Shown here: one piece after another, positions 13,517 through 21,934 of the stretch
Layout of the letters: each line of letters opens with the position of its first letter
Numbering within the stretch: position 1 is the first letter of the stretch
Source of the DNA: an uncultured Collinsella sp.
GTDB taxonomy: Bacteria > Actinomycetota > Coriobacteriia > Coriobacteriales > Coriobacteriaceae
Assembly (NCBI GenBank): GCA_958405565.1
Contig: CATYEN010000003.1
Coordinates: forward strand, 1 to 64,000
Reading direction: 5' to 3'
Length of the DNA stretch: 64,000 nt
Notes under the pieces: generated by a model
Databases searched by the model: none
What the model was told of the DNA's origin: nothing
What the model saw: the letters and a program-made list of their open reading frames with translations, nothing else
Made by a program: the position numbers and the translations under genes

Positions 13517-14293
13517 CTATTTACCCATGGGACGCAGCGATGCCTCTTCAAAATGGAAGGATCGCAAGCCGTCTTCCGTTTCGATACACGCGCGTCCAAA
13601 GGTATCGACGGTTTTAAAGATGCCTCGCGCCAGTTCGTCTCCTGCGGGGGAGCGGGCGATAACGTGCTCCCCAATCCAATTGAGGTGAGTGATATATTCG
13701 CCGTGGACGGGTGCGAGCGGTCCGGCGTTTTCTTCCATGGCGTTGAGCAGATCTGTCCACGCGTCCACGGCGTTTACGACGGTGTGATAGACCTCCTTGA
13801 GCAGCACATCGACGGCGGGAACGTTCTCGTTGAGGTCAGACAGGCCGATTGCCGGCAGACCGCCATCAGGAACCTCCGAGGGCGCATAGTTCACATTGAC
13901 GCCAATGCCGCAGACGGCGAAAGTTTTGCCTTCGTTATCGCGTGCGGCCTCGACCAGAATGCCGCCGAGTTTGCGCCCTCGAGCGACCAAGTCGTTGGGC
14001 CATTTGAGGCCAATCTCGTTTGCAAGATCTTGCGCCTCGAGTGCCTCGAGTACCGCTAGGCCGCTGACGGCGGCAAGACCAGAGTACTTTGCAGGACTAA
14101 CGCATGGACGCAGGACAATTGAAAGCAATAAGTTGCCGGCGGTTGAATCCCACTTGTGGCCGCGTCGGCCGCGTCCTGCCGTCTGAGCCCGGGCGGCAAG
14201 TCCCGTGCCGTGTGGCGCTCCCTGTTTTCCTGCTTCGAGCAGGTCATCGTTGGTCGATCCGGTTACGTCGACTATCGTTAATTTGGCATCCAT
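13517..14293 (-). CDS. birA: Biotin--[acetyl-CoA-carboxylase] ligase, no DNA-binding domain
   Basis: A 258-residue biotin protein ligase that makes biotinyl-AMP and attaches biotin to AccB, which is encoded in the divergent operon. Visible motifs are the substrate loop TAGRGRRGHKWDS (GRGRRG type), LKWPNDLVARGRKLGGILVE and GIGVNVN. The N-terminal helix-turn-helix of E. coli BirA is missing, so it cannot repress transcription in that way. The ATG at 14293 follows AAGGAGG by eleven bases; longer starts would add a tail unlike the family. Its placement next to the acetyl-CoA carboxylase genes fits its job. Confidence 0.94.
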   Translation of the reverse strand: MDAKLTIVDVTGSTNDDLLEAGKQGAPHGTGLAARAQTAGRGRRGHKWDSTAGNLLLSIVLRPCVSPAKYSGLAAVSGLAVLEALEAQDLANEIGLKWPNDLVARGRKLGGILVEAARDNEGKTFAVCGIGVNVNYAPSEVPDGGLPAIGLSDLNENVPAVDVLLKEVYHTVVNAVDAWTDLLNAMEENAGPLAPVHGEYITHLNWIGEHVIARSPAGDELARGIFKTVDTFGRACIETEDGLRSFHFEEASLRPMGK

Positions 14294-14385
14294 AATGGCT
14301 GCTACCTCCTTAATGAATAAGTGAATAACGCAATGGTGTCGAGAGAGAAACAATGTGAAGCCTTTGTCGCATTTGGACAATTTAA

Positions 14386-14449
14386 TGTTAACACGTCAAC
14401 AACGACTGAAATGCGCTATCCTCTCTTGGTCGATGTAAACACGTCAACA
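14386..14449 (+). promoter_or_regulatory. Twin operator-like palindromes before the fatty-acid operon
   Basis: TGTTAACACGTCAACA (14386-14401) and TGTAAACACGTCAACA (14434-14449) lie 48 bases apart, just before fabH. The first is an imperfect palindrome (12 of 16 positions), and the two differ at one base. A weak -10 (TATCCT near 14417) lies between them. They are good candidates for a lipid-synthesis repressor site, but no FapR or FabT gene is in the window. Confidence 0.6.
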
Positions 14450-14467
14450 ACTCAAAGGAGGTTAGTG

Positions 14468-15427
14468 ATGGGTTTCACAATACTGGGAACGGGCTCGGCG
14501 CTTCCCGAGCGCAGCGTTTCCAATGACGAGCTGTCCGAGTTCCTCGACACCTCGGATGAGTGGATTTTTACCCGCACGGGTATTAAGAGCCGCCATGTCT
14601 GCACCAACGAGTCTCTCGACGACCTTGCCGTAGCGGCGAGCGAGCGAGCGCTCCAGACGTCCGGAATCGACGCGAGCCAGCTGGATCTTATCGTCTGCTC
14701 GACGACGACGGGCGACCATCTCGTTCCCGCCGAAGCGTGCGCCGTTGCCGAGCGCCTGGGCGCCACATGTCCTGCCTTCGACGTCTCGGCTGCCTGTGCC
14801 GGCTTTGTATTTGCGCTCGATGTCGCTGAGGGCTATATCGCCCGAGGACGAGCCAAGCATGTGCTTGTCGTTGCCGCCGAGCAGATGACGCGCGCGCTCG
14901 ACTGGACCGACCGCGCCACCTGTGTGCTCTTTGGCGATGGGGCAGGCGCCGCGGTGATTGAGGCTGGGGGAGACAGCCCCCTTGCCGTTGAGCTTTCGAC
15001 GGCGCCCGACGTCGAGACGTTGTGCGTTCCCGGTCTGGTCGGCACCTCGCCGTTTAAGGCCTCCGCAGATAGCGAGAGCGTGCTGTCCATGAATGGCCGC
15101 CGCGTGTTCAAGTTCGGCGTCAACGCGATTTGCGACACGGTCCATAGGCTTGCGAGCGATGCGCGCATTTCGGTCGAGGACATCGACCATTTTGTATTCC
15201 ATCAGGCTAACGAACGAATCCTGAGTCAGGCGGTCAAGCGCCTCGGTGTGCCAGAAAAGCGCGTGGTTCGAACGCTGCGCGAGACCGGCAACATTTCGAG
15301 CGCATGCATTCCGCTTGCCCTCGACCGGCTGGCAAACGCCGGTGCACTTCACACGGGCGACACCATCGCCCTCGTTGGATTTGGCGCCGGTCTGGATATA
15401 GGTGGCTATCTACTTCGTTGGAAGTAG
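14468..15427 (+). CDS. fabH: Beta-ketoacyl-ACP synthase III
   Basis: Starts fatty-acid synthesis by condensing a short acyl-CoA with malonyl-ACP. The 319-residue protein has the catalytic triad in normal order: Cys in SAACAGFVFAL, His in HFVFHQANERI and Asn in ETGNISSACIPLAL. The thiolase fold's C-terminal GFGAGLDIGGYLL is present. AAAGGAGGT lies upstream of ATG 14468. First gene of an operon of ten fatty-acid genes, directly after the paired operator-like sites. Acyl-CoA preference, straight or branched, cannot be read from the sequence. Confidence 0.96.
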   Translation: MGFTILGTGSALPERSVSNDELSEFLDTSDEWIFTRTGIKSRHVCTNESLDDLAVAASERALQTSGIDASQLDLIVCSTTTGDHLVPAEACAVAERLGATCPAFDVSAACAGFVFALDVAEGYIARGRAKHVLVVAAEQMTRALDWTDRATCVLFGDGAGAAVIEAGGDSPLAVELSTAPDVETLCVPGLVGTSPFKASADSESVLSMNGRRVFKFGVNAICDTVHRLASDARISVEDIDHFVFHQANERILSQAVKRLGVPEKRVVRTLRETGNISSACIPLALDRLANAGALHTGDTIALVGFGAGLDIGGYLLRWK

Positions 15428-15479
15428 TCGCACATAGGAAATAAAAACGCCCCTAGGGCACAAACAAAGGAGAACTACC

Positions 15480-15716
15480 ATGGCAGATCAGAAGACCTTC
15501 GAGCGCGTTTGCGATGTTATCCGCGAGACCGCCGGTCTTGACGACGTCGAGATGAAGCCCGAGTCCACGCTCGAGGAGATTGGTCTCGACAGTCTGGGCA
15601 CTGTCGAGATCCTCGTCGCCGTCGAGGACGAGTTTGGCATCCAGCTCGATACCGAGGAGAACCCCAAGACGGTCGGCGAGTTCGCCGATACGGTCGAGGC
15701 GGCATTGGAGAAGTAG
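15480..15716 (+). CDS. acpP: Acyl carrier protein
   Basis: A 78-residue acidic carrier. The Ser that receives phosphopantetheine is in GLDSLGTVEILVAVEDEF (DSLG motif; the usual DSLDT has Gly here). Length and four-helix pattern are normal. It lies 52 bases after fabH with AAGGAG upstream and three bases before fabK. Its place in the operon makes it the general carrier for fatty-acid synthesis. Confidence 0.96.
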   Translation: MADQKTFERVCDVIRETAGLDDVEMKPESTLEEIGLDSLGTVEILVAVEDEFGIQLDTEENPKTVGEFADTVEAALEK

Positions 15717-15718
15717 AG

Positions 15719-16663
15719 ATGCTCAAGACTCCTCTCTGCGATCTGCTCGGCATCGAAAAGCCCGTGTTCCAGGGCGGTATGGCCTGGATCGCCGACGCCT
15801 CGCTGGCGTCCGCAGTGTCCGAGGCGGGTGGCTTAGGGATTATCGCGGCCATGAACGCCGACGCCAACTGGCTGCGCGACCAGATTCACGAGCTGCGCGC
15901 CAGGACGGATAAGCCCTTTGGTGTCAACGTCATGCTCATGAGCCCGTTTGCCGACGAGGTCGCGCGGGTCGTTATTGACGAGCGAGTGCCGGTCGTCGTG
16001 ACGGGCGCCGGAAATCCCACCAAGTACATGAAGGCGTGGAACGAGGCGGGCATCAAGGTCATCCCGGTCGTTGCCTCGGTGGCGCTGGCGCGCCTCGTGG
16101 CGCGTCGTGGAGCCACTGCCGTGGTTGCCGAGGGTACCGAATCAGGCGGCCATATTGGCGAGACCTCGACGATGGCACTGGTGCCGCAGGTTGTCGATGC
16201 GGTCGATATTCCCGTGGTTGCGGCTGGCGGTATCGCCGATGGCCGCGGCGTGGCGGCCGCCTTTATGCTGGGCGCCGCCGGCGTGCAGGTGGGTACGCGC
16301 TTTCTGATCGCAGATGAGTGCACCGTATCGGAGCAGTACAAGGAGATGGTCCTGAAGGCCAACGACACCTCGACGCGTGCGACCGGTCGCTCGACGGGAC
16401 ATCCGGTTCGCGCCCTCAAGAGCCCCTTCACCAACGCGTATGCCAAGAACGAGGCGGCGGGCGCAAGCCCCGAGGAGCTCGGGGCCATGGGCACGGGCGC
16501 GCTTCGTAAAGCCGCAAAGGACGGAAATTACGAAGAGGGTTCGTATTTGTGCGGACAGATTGCCGGCATGGTCAACGAACGCCAGAGCGCACGCGAAATC
16601 GTCGACGATCTGGTCGATGGCGCCGAGCATGTCCTGAAGGGTGCGTCCGCATGGGTAGCGTAG
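15719..16663 (+). CDS. fabK: FMN-dependent enoyl-ACP reductase
   Basis: A 314-residue TIM-barrel flavoprotein of the nitronate monooxygenase/FabK group, which reduces the enoyl-ACP double bond with NAD(P)H. Visible features are the N-terminal FQGGMAWIAD, the GVNVMLM strand, the catalytic-His loop EGTESGGHIGE, and the FMN phosphate-binding AAGGIADGRG and GAAGVQVGTRF. Nitronate monooxygenase is the main alternative, but the position between acpP and fabD argues for FabK. No fabI is present in the operon, so FabK would be the sole enoyl reductase here. Its end overlaps the fabD start by 13 bases. Confidence 0.92.
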   Translation: MLKTPLCDLLGIEKPVFQGGMAWIADASLASAVSEAGGLGIIAAMNADANWLRDQIHELRARTDKPFGVNVMLMSPFADEVARVVIDERVPVVVTGAGNPTKYMKAWNEAGIKVIPVVASVALARLVARRGATAVVAEGTESGGHIGETSTMALVPQVVDAVDIPVVAAGGIADGRGVAAAFMLGAAGVQVGTRFLIADECTVSEQYKEMVLKANDTSTRATGRSTGHPVRALKSPFTNAYAKNEAAGASPEELGAMGTGALRKAAKDGNYEEGSYLCGQIAGMVNERQSAREIVDDLVDGAEHVLKGASAWVA

Positions 16664-17577
16664 CGTTTCTATTTGCCGGTCAGGGTGCCCAGCATCCCGC
16701 GATGGGCGTCGACCTGATCGAGACATCGCCGGCGGCTGTCGAGGTGTTCGCCATTGCCGACGAGGTGCGCCCGGGGACGAGCAAGCAGTGCCGGAGCGCC
16801 TCGAAAGAGGAGCTCTCGCAGACCGAGAACACGCAGCCTTGCGTGTTCGTGCACGACTTAGCTGTCGCCGTCGCCCTGCGCGAGCGCGGCGTGGTGCCTG
16901 CCGCCTGTGCAGGATTCTCGCTGGGCGAGGTCGCTGCGCTCACCTTTGCGGGGGCATTCGATATGCGAGCGGGTTTTGAGCTCGTGTGTGAGCGCGCGGC
17001 GCTGATGGCCGCGGCTGCCGAGCGCCATCCGGGCGGCATGCGCGCCGTCATTAAGCTCGATGCGGAGCAAGTCGAGGGCCTGGCAAAACAGGCCGGCGAG
17101 GACTGCTGGCCGGTCAACTACAACAGTCCGCAGCAGACGGTTGTTGCCGGAGCGCCCGAAGCGCTGCAGGAGCTCGACGTCCTAGTAAAAGAGGCTGGCG
17201 GCCGCGCTATGAAAGTCGCGGTGTCGGGTGCATTTCATAGCCCTTATATGGCCGAGGCGACTGAGGGGCTGGCGACGTATATCCAAGCTGGCCACGCGCC
17301 GTCTCCGCTGCTGATTCCGGTCATGGCAAACATGACGGCGGTGCCCTATCCGGCGGACCTGCGAGCGGCATCGGATGTCTTGGCCAACCAGGTGAGTCAT
17401 GCCGTTCGCTGGGTCGACACGCTGCATACTCTGCAGGATCAGGGCATCGACACGTTTATTGAGGTCGGCCCTGGAAAAACGCTGTCGGGCCTGGTCAAGC
17501 GTACGCTGAGTGACGTTCGCGTGTGTTCGTGCGAAACGGCCGAGCAGGTCGCAGCTATCGCCGACGAGCTCGCATAG
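16651..17577 (+). CDS. fabD: Malonyl-CoA:ACP transacylase
   Basis: Moves the malonyl group from CoA to ACP. The 308-residue protein begins MGSVAFLFAGQGAQHP, and its nucleophile Ser is in GFSLGEVAAL; the family usually has His before the Ser (GHSLG), and Phe here is uncommon. The second catalytic His is in SGAFHSPYM, and the C-terminal EVGPGKTLSGLVKR is typical. ATG 16651 overlaps fabK by 13 bases, showing translational coupling. Confidence 0.94.
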   Translation: MGSVAFLFAGQGAQHPAMGVDLIETSPAAVEVFAIADEVRPGTSKQCRSASKEELSQTENTQPCVFVHDLAVAVALRERGVVPAACAGFSLGEVAALTFAGAFDMRAGFELVCERAALMAAAAERHPGGMRAVIKLDAEQVEGLAKQAGEDCWPVNYNSPQQTVVAGAPEALQELDVLVKEAGGRAMKVAVSGAFHSPYMAEATEGLATYIQAGHAPSPLLIPVMANMTAVPYPADLRAASDVLANQVSHAVRWVDTLHTLQDQGIDTFIEVGPGKTLSGLVKRTLSDVRVCSCETAEQVAAIADELA

Positions 17578-17607
17578 TCCACAGGGCTGTAACCCGAAAG
17601 GAATGAC

Positions 17608-18381
17608 ATGGGCAACTTGAACAACGGCGCGCTCGAGCGCAACGACTCACGTCGCGTGGCACTGGTCACGGGCGGCTCGCGGGGCATCGGCCGCGCCTGC
17701 GCTGTCGGTCTGGCGGAGGACGGCTTTGATATCGCCATCGTCTATGCCGGCAGCGTCGATGCGGCGCGCGAGACGTGCAAAGCCTGCGAGGCGGCTGGCG
17801 CCACGGCGCGCGCATATCAATGCGACGTGGCCGACCCCGATGCCGTCAGCGCATGCGTGGAGGCGGTCCTGAGCGACTTTGGCTCCATTTGGGCGCTTGT
17901 CAACAACGCCGGCATCACCCGCGATGGCCTGCTCATGCGTATGGGCGATGACGCCTTCGATCGCGTGCTCGATGTCAATCTCAAGGGAACATTCAATATG
18001 ACGCGCGCGCTCACCAAGACCTTTATGCGCCAGCGCGGCGGCTGCGTCGTCAACATGAGCTCGGTCGTGGGCCTGATGGGCAATGCCGGCCAAGTCAACT
18101 ACGCCGCCTCCAAGGCGGGCGTGATAGGGCTTACCAAGGCGGTGGCGCGCGAGCTTGCGCCCCGCGGCGTACGAGTGAACGCGGTCGCCCCCGGGTTTGT
18201 CGAGACGGATATGACGGCAAAGCTCTCGGAGAAGGTTCGCGCGGCAACCGAGGAGCAGATTCCCCTAAAGCGCATGGCGCGCCCCGAGGAAGTGGCCGGT
18301 GTGGTGCGCTTTTTGGCGAGCGATGCGGCTGCCTACATTACGGGCGAGGTCGTACGTGTTGACGGCGGAATGGCGATGTAG
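17608..18381 (+). CDS. fabG: 3-oxoacyl-ACP reductase
   Basis: Short-chain dehydrogenase of 257 residues that reduces 3-ketoacyl-ACP with NADPH. It has the cofactor loop TGGSRGIGRA, the NNAG motif, catalytic Ser in NMSSVVG, the YAASKAG motif with Tyr and Lys, and the PGFVETDMT loop. A 14-residue N-terminal tail precedes the fold. GAAAGGAATG is upstream. It lies between fabD and fabF in the operon. Confidence 0.96.
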   Translation: MGNLNNGALERNDSRRVALVTGGSRGIGRACAVGLAEDGFDIAIVYAGSVDAARETCKACEAAGATARAYQCDVADPDAVSACVEAVLSDFGSIWALVNNAGITRDGLLMRMGDDAFDRVLDVNLKGTFNMTRALTKTFMRQRGGCVVNMSSVVGLMGNAGQVNYAASKAGVIGLTKAVARELAPRGVRVNAVAPGFVETDMTAKLSEKVRAATEEQIPLKRMARPEEVAGVVRFLASDAAAYITGEVVRVDGGMAM

Positions 18382-18420
18382 AAACCAGGGCCGAAGAACG
18401 GCTTGGATGAGGAGACCATG

Positions 18421-19668
18421 ATGGAACAGAGAGTTGCAATCACTGGCATAGGTGCCGTATCGCCGCTCGGCAACACTGCGCTTGCCACCTGGGCGGCCAT
18501 GTGCGCCGGGACGTGCGGCATCGGCCCGATCACGCACTTCGATACGGACGCGTTTGCCGTCAAGGTGGCGGCCGAGGTCAAGGGCTTTGACGGCAACGAG
18601 TACTTTGGCAAGCGTGATGCCAAGCATCTGGACCCCTGCGTTCAGTTTGCGATGGCGGCTTCGGACGAGGCAATGCACGATGCGGGCTTTGATGTCGAAG
18701 GCGCCATCGATCGTGAGCGCCTGGGCGTCTACGTGGGCTCGGGCGTGGGCGGCATGCAGACGCTCGTCGACAACGTCCATACGATCGCCGACCGTGGGCC
18801 CCGCCGCGCATCGCCTTACATGATTGCGATGATGATCCCCAACATGGCATCGGGCAATATCGCAATCCGTCACAAGGCAAAGGGACCGACCCTGCCCGTC
18901 GTGACCGCTTGCGCGACGTCTGCCCATGCGGTGGGCGAGGCGTTCCGCGCCATCAAGCACGGCTATGCCGACGCGATCCTCGCGGGCGGCGCCGAGGCGG
19001 CCATTATCCCCGACGCCGTTGCAGGCTTTACGTCCTGCCGCGCATTGACCACCAACCCTGATCCCGCGACGGCTTGCCGCCCGTTCGATGCAGACCGTGA
19101 CGGCTTTGTGATGGGCGAGGGCGCCTGCGTGTTGGTACTCGAGAGCATGGAACATGCGCAGGCGCGCGGTGCGCACATTTATGCCGAGGTCGTGGGCTAC
19201 GGCAACACCGATGATGCTTATCACATCACGAGTCCCGATCCCGAGGCTGCCGGCATTGCCCGTGCGATATCGCTGGCGGTGGCCGAGGGCGACGTCAAGC
19301 CTTCTGAGGGCCTCTACATCAATGCCCACGGCACCTCGACCAAGCTCAACGATTCGTCCGAGACGGCGGGCATTAAGCGTGCGCTCGGCGAGGACGCGGC
19401 GCGCGCCGCGCACGTCTCGTCGACTAAGTCGATGACCGGCCACATGATCGGTGCTACGGGTGCCATCGAGGTCATGGCCTGTGCCATGGCGCTCGAGCAG
19501 GGCGTGGTACCCCCGACCATTAACTACCACACGCCCGATCCCGCCTGCGATCTTGACTACACGCCCAATCGAGCGGTTCGCGCCGACCTTACCTGGGCGC
19601 TTTCGACCAACCTGGGCTTTGGCGGACACAACGCCGCCATCGCGCTGCGTAGATATGCAAGGAGCTAG
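18421..19668 (+). CDS. fabF: Beta-ketoacyl-ACP synthase II
   Basis: Elongating condensing enzyme of 415 residues. The Cys-His-His triad is present: Cys in TACATSAHAVGEA, His in NAHGTSTKLND and His in STKSMTGHMIGATG. The protein begins MEQRVAITGIGAVSPLG. GAGGAG lies seven bases before ATG 18421; ATG 18418 and TTG 18403 are weaker alternatives. No second elongating synthase (fabB type) is in the operon. accB follows after three bases. Confidence 0.96.
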   Translation: MEQRVAITGIGAVSPLGNTALATWAAMCAGTCGIGPITHFDTDAFAVKVAAEVKGFDGNEYFGKRDAKHLDPCVQFAMAASDEAMHDAGFDVEGAIDRERLGVYVGSGVGGMQTLVDNVHTIADRGPRRASPYMIAMMIPNMASGNIAIRHKAKGPTLPVVTACATSAHAVGEAFRAIKHGYADAILAGGAEAAIIPDAVAGFTSCRALTTNPDPATACRPFDADRDGFVMGEGACVLVLESMEHAQARGAHIYAEVVGYGNTDDAYHITSPDPEAAGIARAISLAVAEGDVKPSEGLYINAHGTSTKLNDSSETAGIKRALGEDAARAAHVSSTKSMTGHMIGATGAIEVMACAMALEQGVVPPTINYHTPDPACDLDYTPNRAVRADLTWALSTNLGFGGHNAAIALRRYARS

Positions 19669-19671
19669 AGC

Positions 19672-20148
19672 ATGGATTCCAAAAGACTTGCCGAGATAGC
19701 CGATGTTATGGAGGACCGCGGCCTCACGCGCGTGCGCGTTGAGGAGCCCGATGGCACCGCGGTCGAACTCGAGCGAGCGAGCGCCGCACAGCCGGTTGCC
19801 GTGCCCATGCCCATACCGGGTGCCGTGACTGCTCCGGCGGTGGCTCCTGTCGCCATGCCTGCCTGCGCACCGGAACCCGCCGCGCAGGCGCCTGCCGCCG
19901 CACCGGAGCCCAAGGGCACCGAGGTGACCGCTCCCATGGTGGGCGTCTTCTATGCTGCCCCGGCGCCGGGCGACGAGCCGTTTGTGCACGTGGGCTCCAA
20001 GGTCAAGGCCGGCGAGACCCTCTGCATCATCGAGGCCATGAAGGTTCTCAACGAGGTGACGGCAGAGACGGATGGCGAGGTGCTCGAGATCTGCGTGGCC
20101 GACGGCGACCTCGTGGAGTTTGGCAGCTGCCTCATGAGGATCGGATAG
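19672..20148 (+). CDS. accB: Biotin carboxyl carrier protein of acetyl-CoA carboxylase
   Basis: A 158-residue carrier. The N-terminal domain (about 1-40) is followed by a flexible Ala/Pro linker (about 41-82), then the biotinyl domain with the modified Lys in EAMKVLNEV. This Lys is the target of BirA, encoded just upstream on the other strand. Its C-terminus GSCLMRIG closes the barrel-sandwich fold. It sits between fabF and fabZ. Confidence 0.96.
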   Translation: MDSKRLAEIADVMEDRGLTRVRVEEPDGTAVELERASAAQPVAVPMPIPGAVTAPAVAPVAMPACAPEPAAQAPAAAPEPKGTEVTAPMVGVFYAAPAPGDEPFVHVGSKVKAGETLCIIEAMKVLNEVTAETDGEVLEICVADGDLVEFGSCLMRIG

Positions 20149-20157
20149 GTGATATCC

Positions 20158-20580
20158 ATGAACAAAGAAGAGCTCAAGAAGCTGTTGCCGCATCGCGAGC
20201 CGATGCTTTTGCTCGACGAAGCCGAGCTGGTGGGCGACGAGGCCCACGGCAAGATCACGATTACGGGCGACGAGTACTTTTTGCAGGGGCATTTTCCGGG
20301 AAACCCAGTCGTCCCCGGCGTGATTCAGTGCGAGATGCTCGCCCAGAACTGCTGCGTGCTGCTGATGGGCGATGAGGAGGCGCGCGGCGCGACGCCGTTC
20401 TACACGAGTCTGGACAAGGTGCGCTTTAAGCGTCCGGTGCGCCCGGGCGACACGGTGGATCTGGTGTGCTCCATCACGCGTGCGCGCGGGCCGTTCCGCT
20501 TTGCGACGGGTACCGCGAGCGTCAACGGTGAGGTTTGCTGCCGCGCCGATATGTCTTTTGCACTCATGCACGAAAGTTAA
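20158..20580 (+). CDS. fabZ: 3-hydroxyacyl-ACP dehydratase
   Basis: Hot-dog-fold dehydratase of 140 residues. The catalytic His and acid residue are in GHFPGNPVVPGVIQCEMLAQ (His in HFPG, Glu in CEML). It begins MNKEELKKLLPHREPMLLLD, as in FabZ. GGATAGGTG is upstream of ATG 20158; GTG 20149 is the less likely alternative start. It lies 9 bases after accB and 10 before accC. No fabA or fabM is in the operon, so a route to unsaturated fatty acids is not visible. Confidence 0.95.
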   Translation: MNKEELKKLLPHREPMLLLDEAELVGDEAHGKITITGDEYFLQGHFPGNPVVPGVIQCEMLAQNCCVLLMGDEEARGATPFYTSLDKVRFKRPVRPGDTVDLVCSITRARGPFRFATGTASVNGEVCCRADMSFALMHES

Positions 20581-20590
20581 GGAAGGCTTC

Positions 20591-21934
20591 ATGTTCGACA
20601 AAGTGCTCATCGCCAACCGCGGCGAAGTCGCGGTCCGTGTTATCCGCGCGTGCCGCGATATGGGCATCAAGACCGTCGCCGTTTATTCCACGGCCGATGC
20701 GGACGCGCTGCACGTGCAGCTTGCCGACGAGGCGTATTGCATTGGCGGTCCGCGTCTTGCCGAGAGCTACCTCAACGACGATGCTGTGCTCACCTGTGCC
20801 GTAAAGTCGGGAGCTAAGGCAATTCATCCCGGCTATGGCTTCTTTTCCGAGAAGGCGAGCTTCGTGCGCGACTGCGACAAGTACGGTCTGGCGTTTGTTG
20901 GTCCCTCGGCCGAGGTCATCGACAGCATGGGCGACAAGGACGCTGCACGCCGAACGGCTGCCGCGGCGGGCGTGCCCATCGTGCCGGGCTGCGATTTGCT
21001 CAAAAGCCCCGAGGAGGCAACGGCCGAGGCCGAGCGCATTGGCTGCCCCGTGCTTATTAAGGCGCGTGCGGGCGGTGGCGGTCGCGGCATTCGCAAGGTC
21101 GAGCGCGTGGAAGATGCGGCAAAGGCGTTCATCGAGGCGCGTGCCGAGGGCGAGGCCGTTTTTGGCGACGGCGAGTGCTACATGGAGAAGTTCGTCACGC
21201 CGGCGCACCACGTTGAGGTGCAGATTATGGCCGATAAGCAGGGCCATGTGTTTTCGCTCGGCGAGCGCGAGTGCTCGGTGCAGCGTCGCAACCAAAAGCT
21301 GATCGAGGAGAGCCCCGCGCCGTGCCTAGACGGACACGACGACATTCGTGCTCGCATGCACAAAGCAGCGCGTGACCTGGCTCGTGCCGTCGGCTACGAG
21401 GGAGCGGGCACCATCGAGTTTTTGTACTCGGACGACGGCAATTTCTACTTTATGGAAATGAACACGCGCTTGCAGGTGGAGCATCCGGTTACGGAGTTTG
21501 TGACCGATACCGACTTGGTCAAGTGGCAGCTGCGCGTGGCAGCCGGCCAGCCTCTGCCCTTTGAGCAGGAGGACATGCCGGTCCGCAACCACGCCATGGA
21601 GTGCCGCATCAATGCCGAAACGCCGGACTTTCTGCCGTCATGCGGAACGGTCACCGCGTTGCGTGTACCGGGTGGTCCGCGCGTGCGTTGGGATTCCGCC
21701 ATGTTTACCGGTGCGAACGTTCCGCCGTACTACGACTCCATGCTCGGCAAGCTCATCGTGTGTGCGCCCACGCGTGACGGCGCCATTCGCAAGATGCGCT
21801 CGGCCCTGGGCGAGCTCGTGATTGAGGGCGTGAGCGAAAACAGCGAGCTTCAGCTCGACGTACTGGCAAACGACGAGTTCTTGTCGGGCATGTATCACAC
21901 CGATCTGATGGGGCATCTCTATGCTGATGAATAG
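20591..21934 (+). CDS. accC: Biotin carboxylase subunit of acetyl-CoA carboxylase
   Basis: Carboxylates the biotin on AccB using ATP and bicarbonate. The 447-residue protein has the N-terminal IANRGEVAVRVIRAC, the ATP-grasp glycine loop KARAGGGGRGI, and EMNTRLQVEHPVTE with the metal-binding Glu and Asn and the catalytic Arg. The C-terminal biotin-carboxylase domain is complete. AAGGAAGG precedes the ATG. The last 14 bases overlap the accD-accA gene, so subunit synthesis is coupled. Confidence 0.96.
   Translation: MFDKVLIANRGEVAVRVIRACRDMGIKTVAVYSTADADALHVQLADEAYCIGGPRLAESYLNDDAVLTCAVKSGAKAIHPGYGFFSEKASFVRDCDKYGLAFVGPSAEVIDSMGDKDAARRTAAAAGVPIVPGCDLLKSPEEATAEAERIGCPVLIKARAGGGGRGIRKVERVEDAAKAFIEARAEGEAVFGDGECYMEKFVTPAHHVEVQIMADKQGHVFSLGERECSVQRRNQKLIEESPAPCLDGHDDIRARMHKAARDLARAVGYEGAGTIEFLYSDDGNFYFMEMNTRLQVEHPVTEFVTDTDLVKWQLRVAAGQPLPFEQEDMPVRNHAMECRINAETPDFLPSCGTVTALRVPGGPRVRWDSAMFTGANVPPYYDSMLGKLIVCAPTRDGAIRKMRSALGELVIEGVSENSELQLDVLANDEFLSGMYHTDLMGHLYADE

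Noticed and set aside
15719..16663. Annotation of fabK as nitronate monooxygenase
   Set aside because: Sequence alone allows it, but the gene is locked between acpP and fabD with overlap to fabD, and no other enoyl reductase is in the operon.
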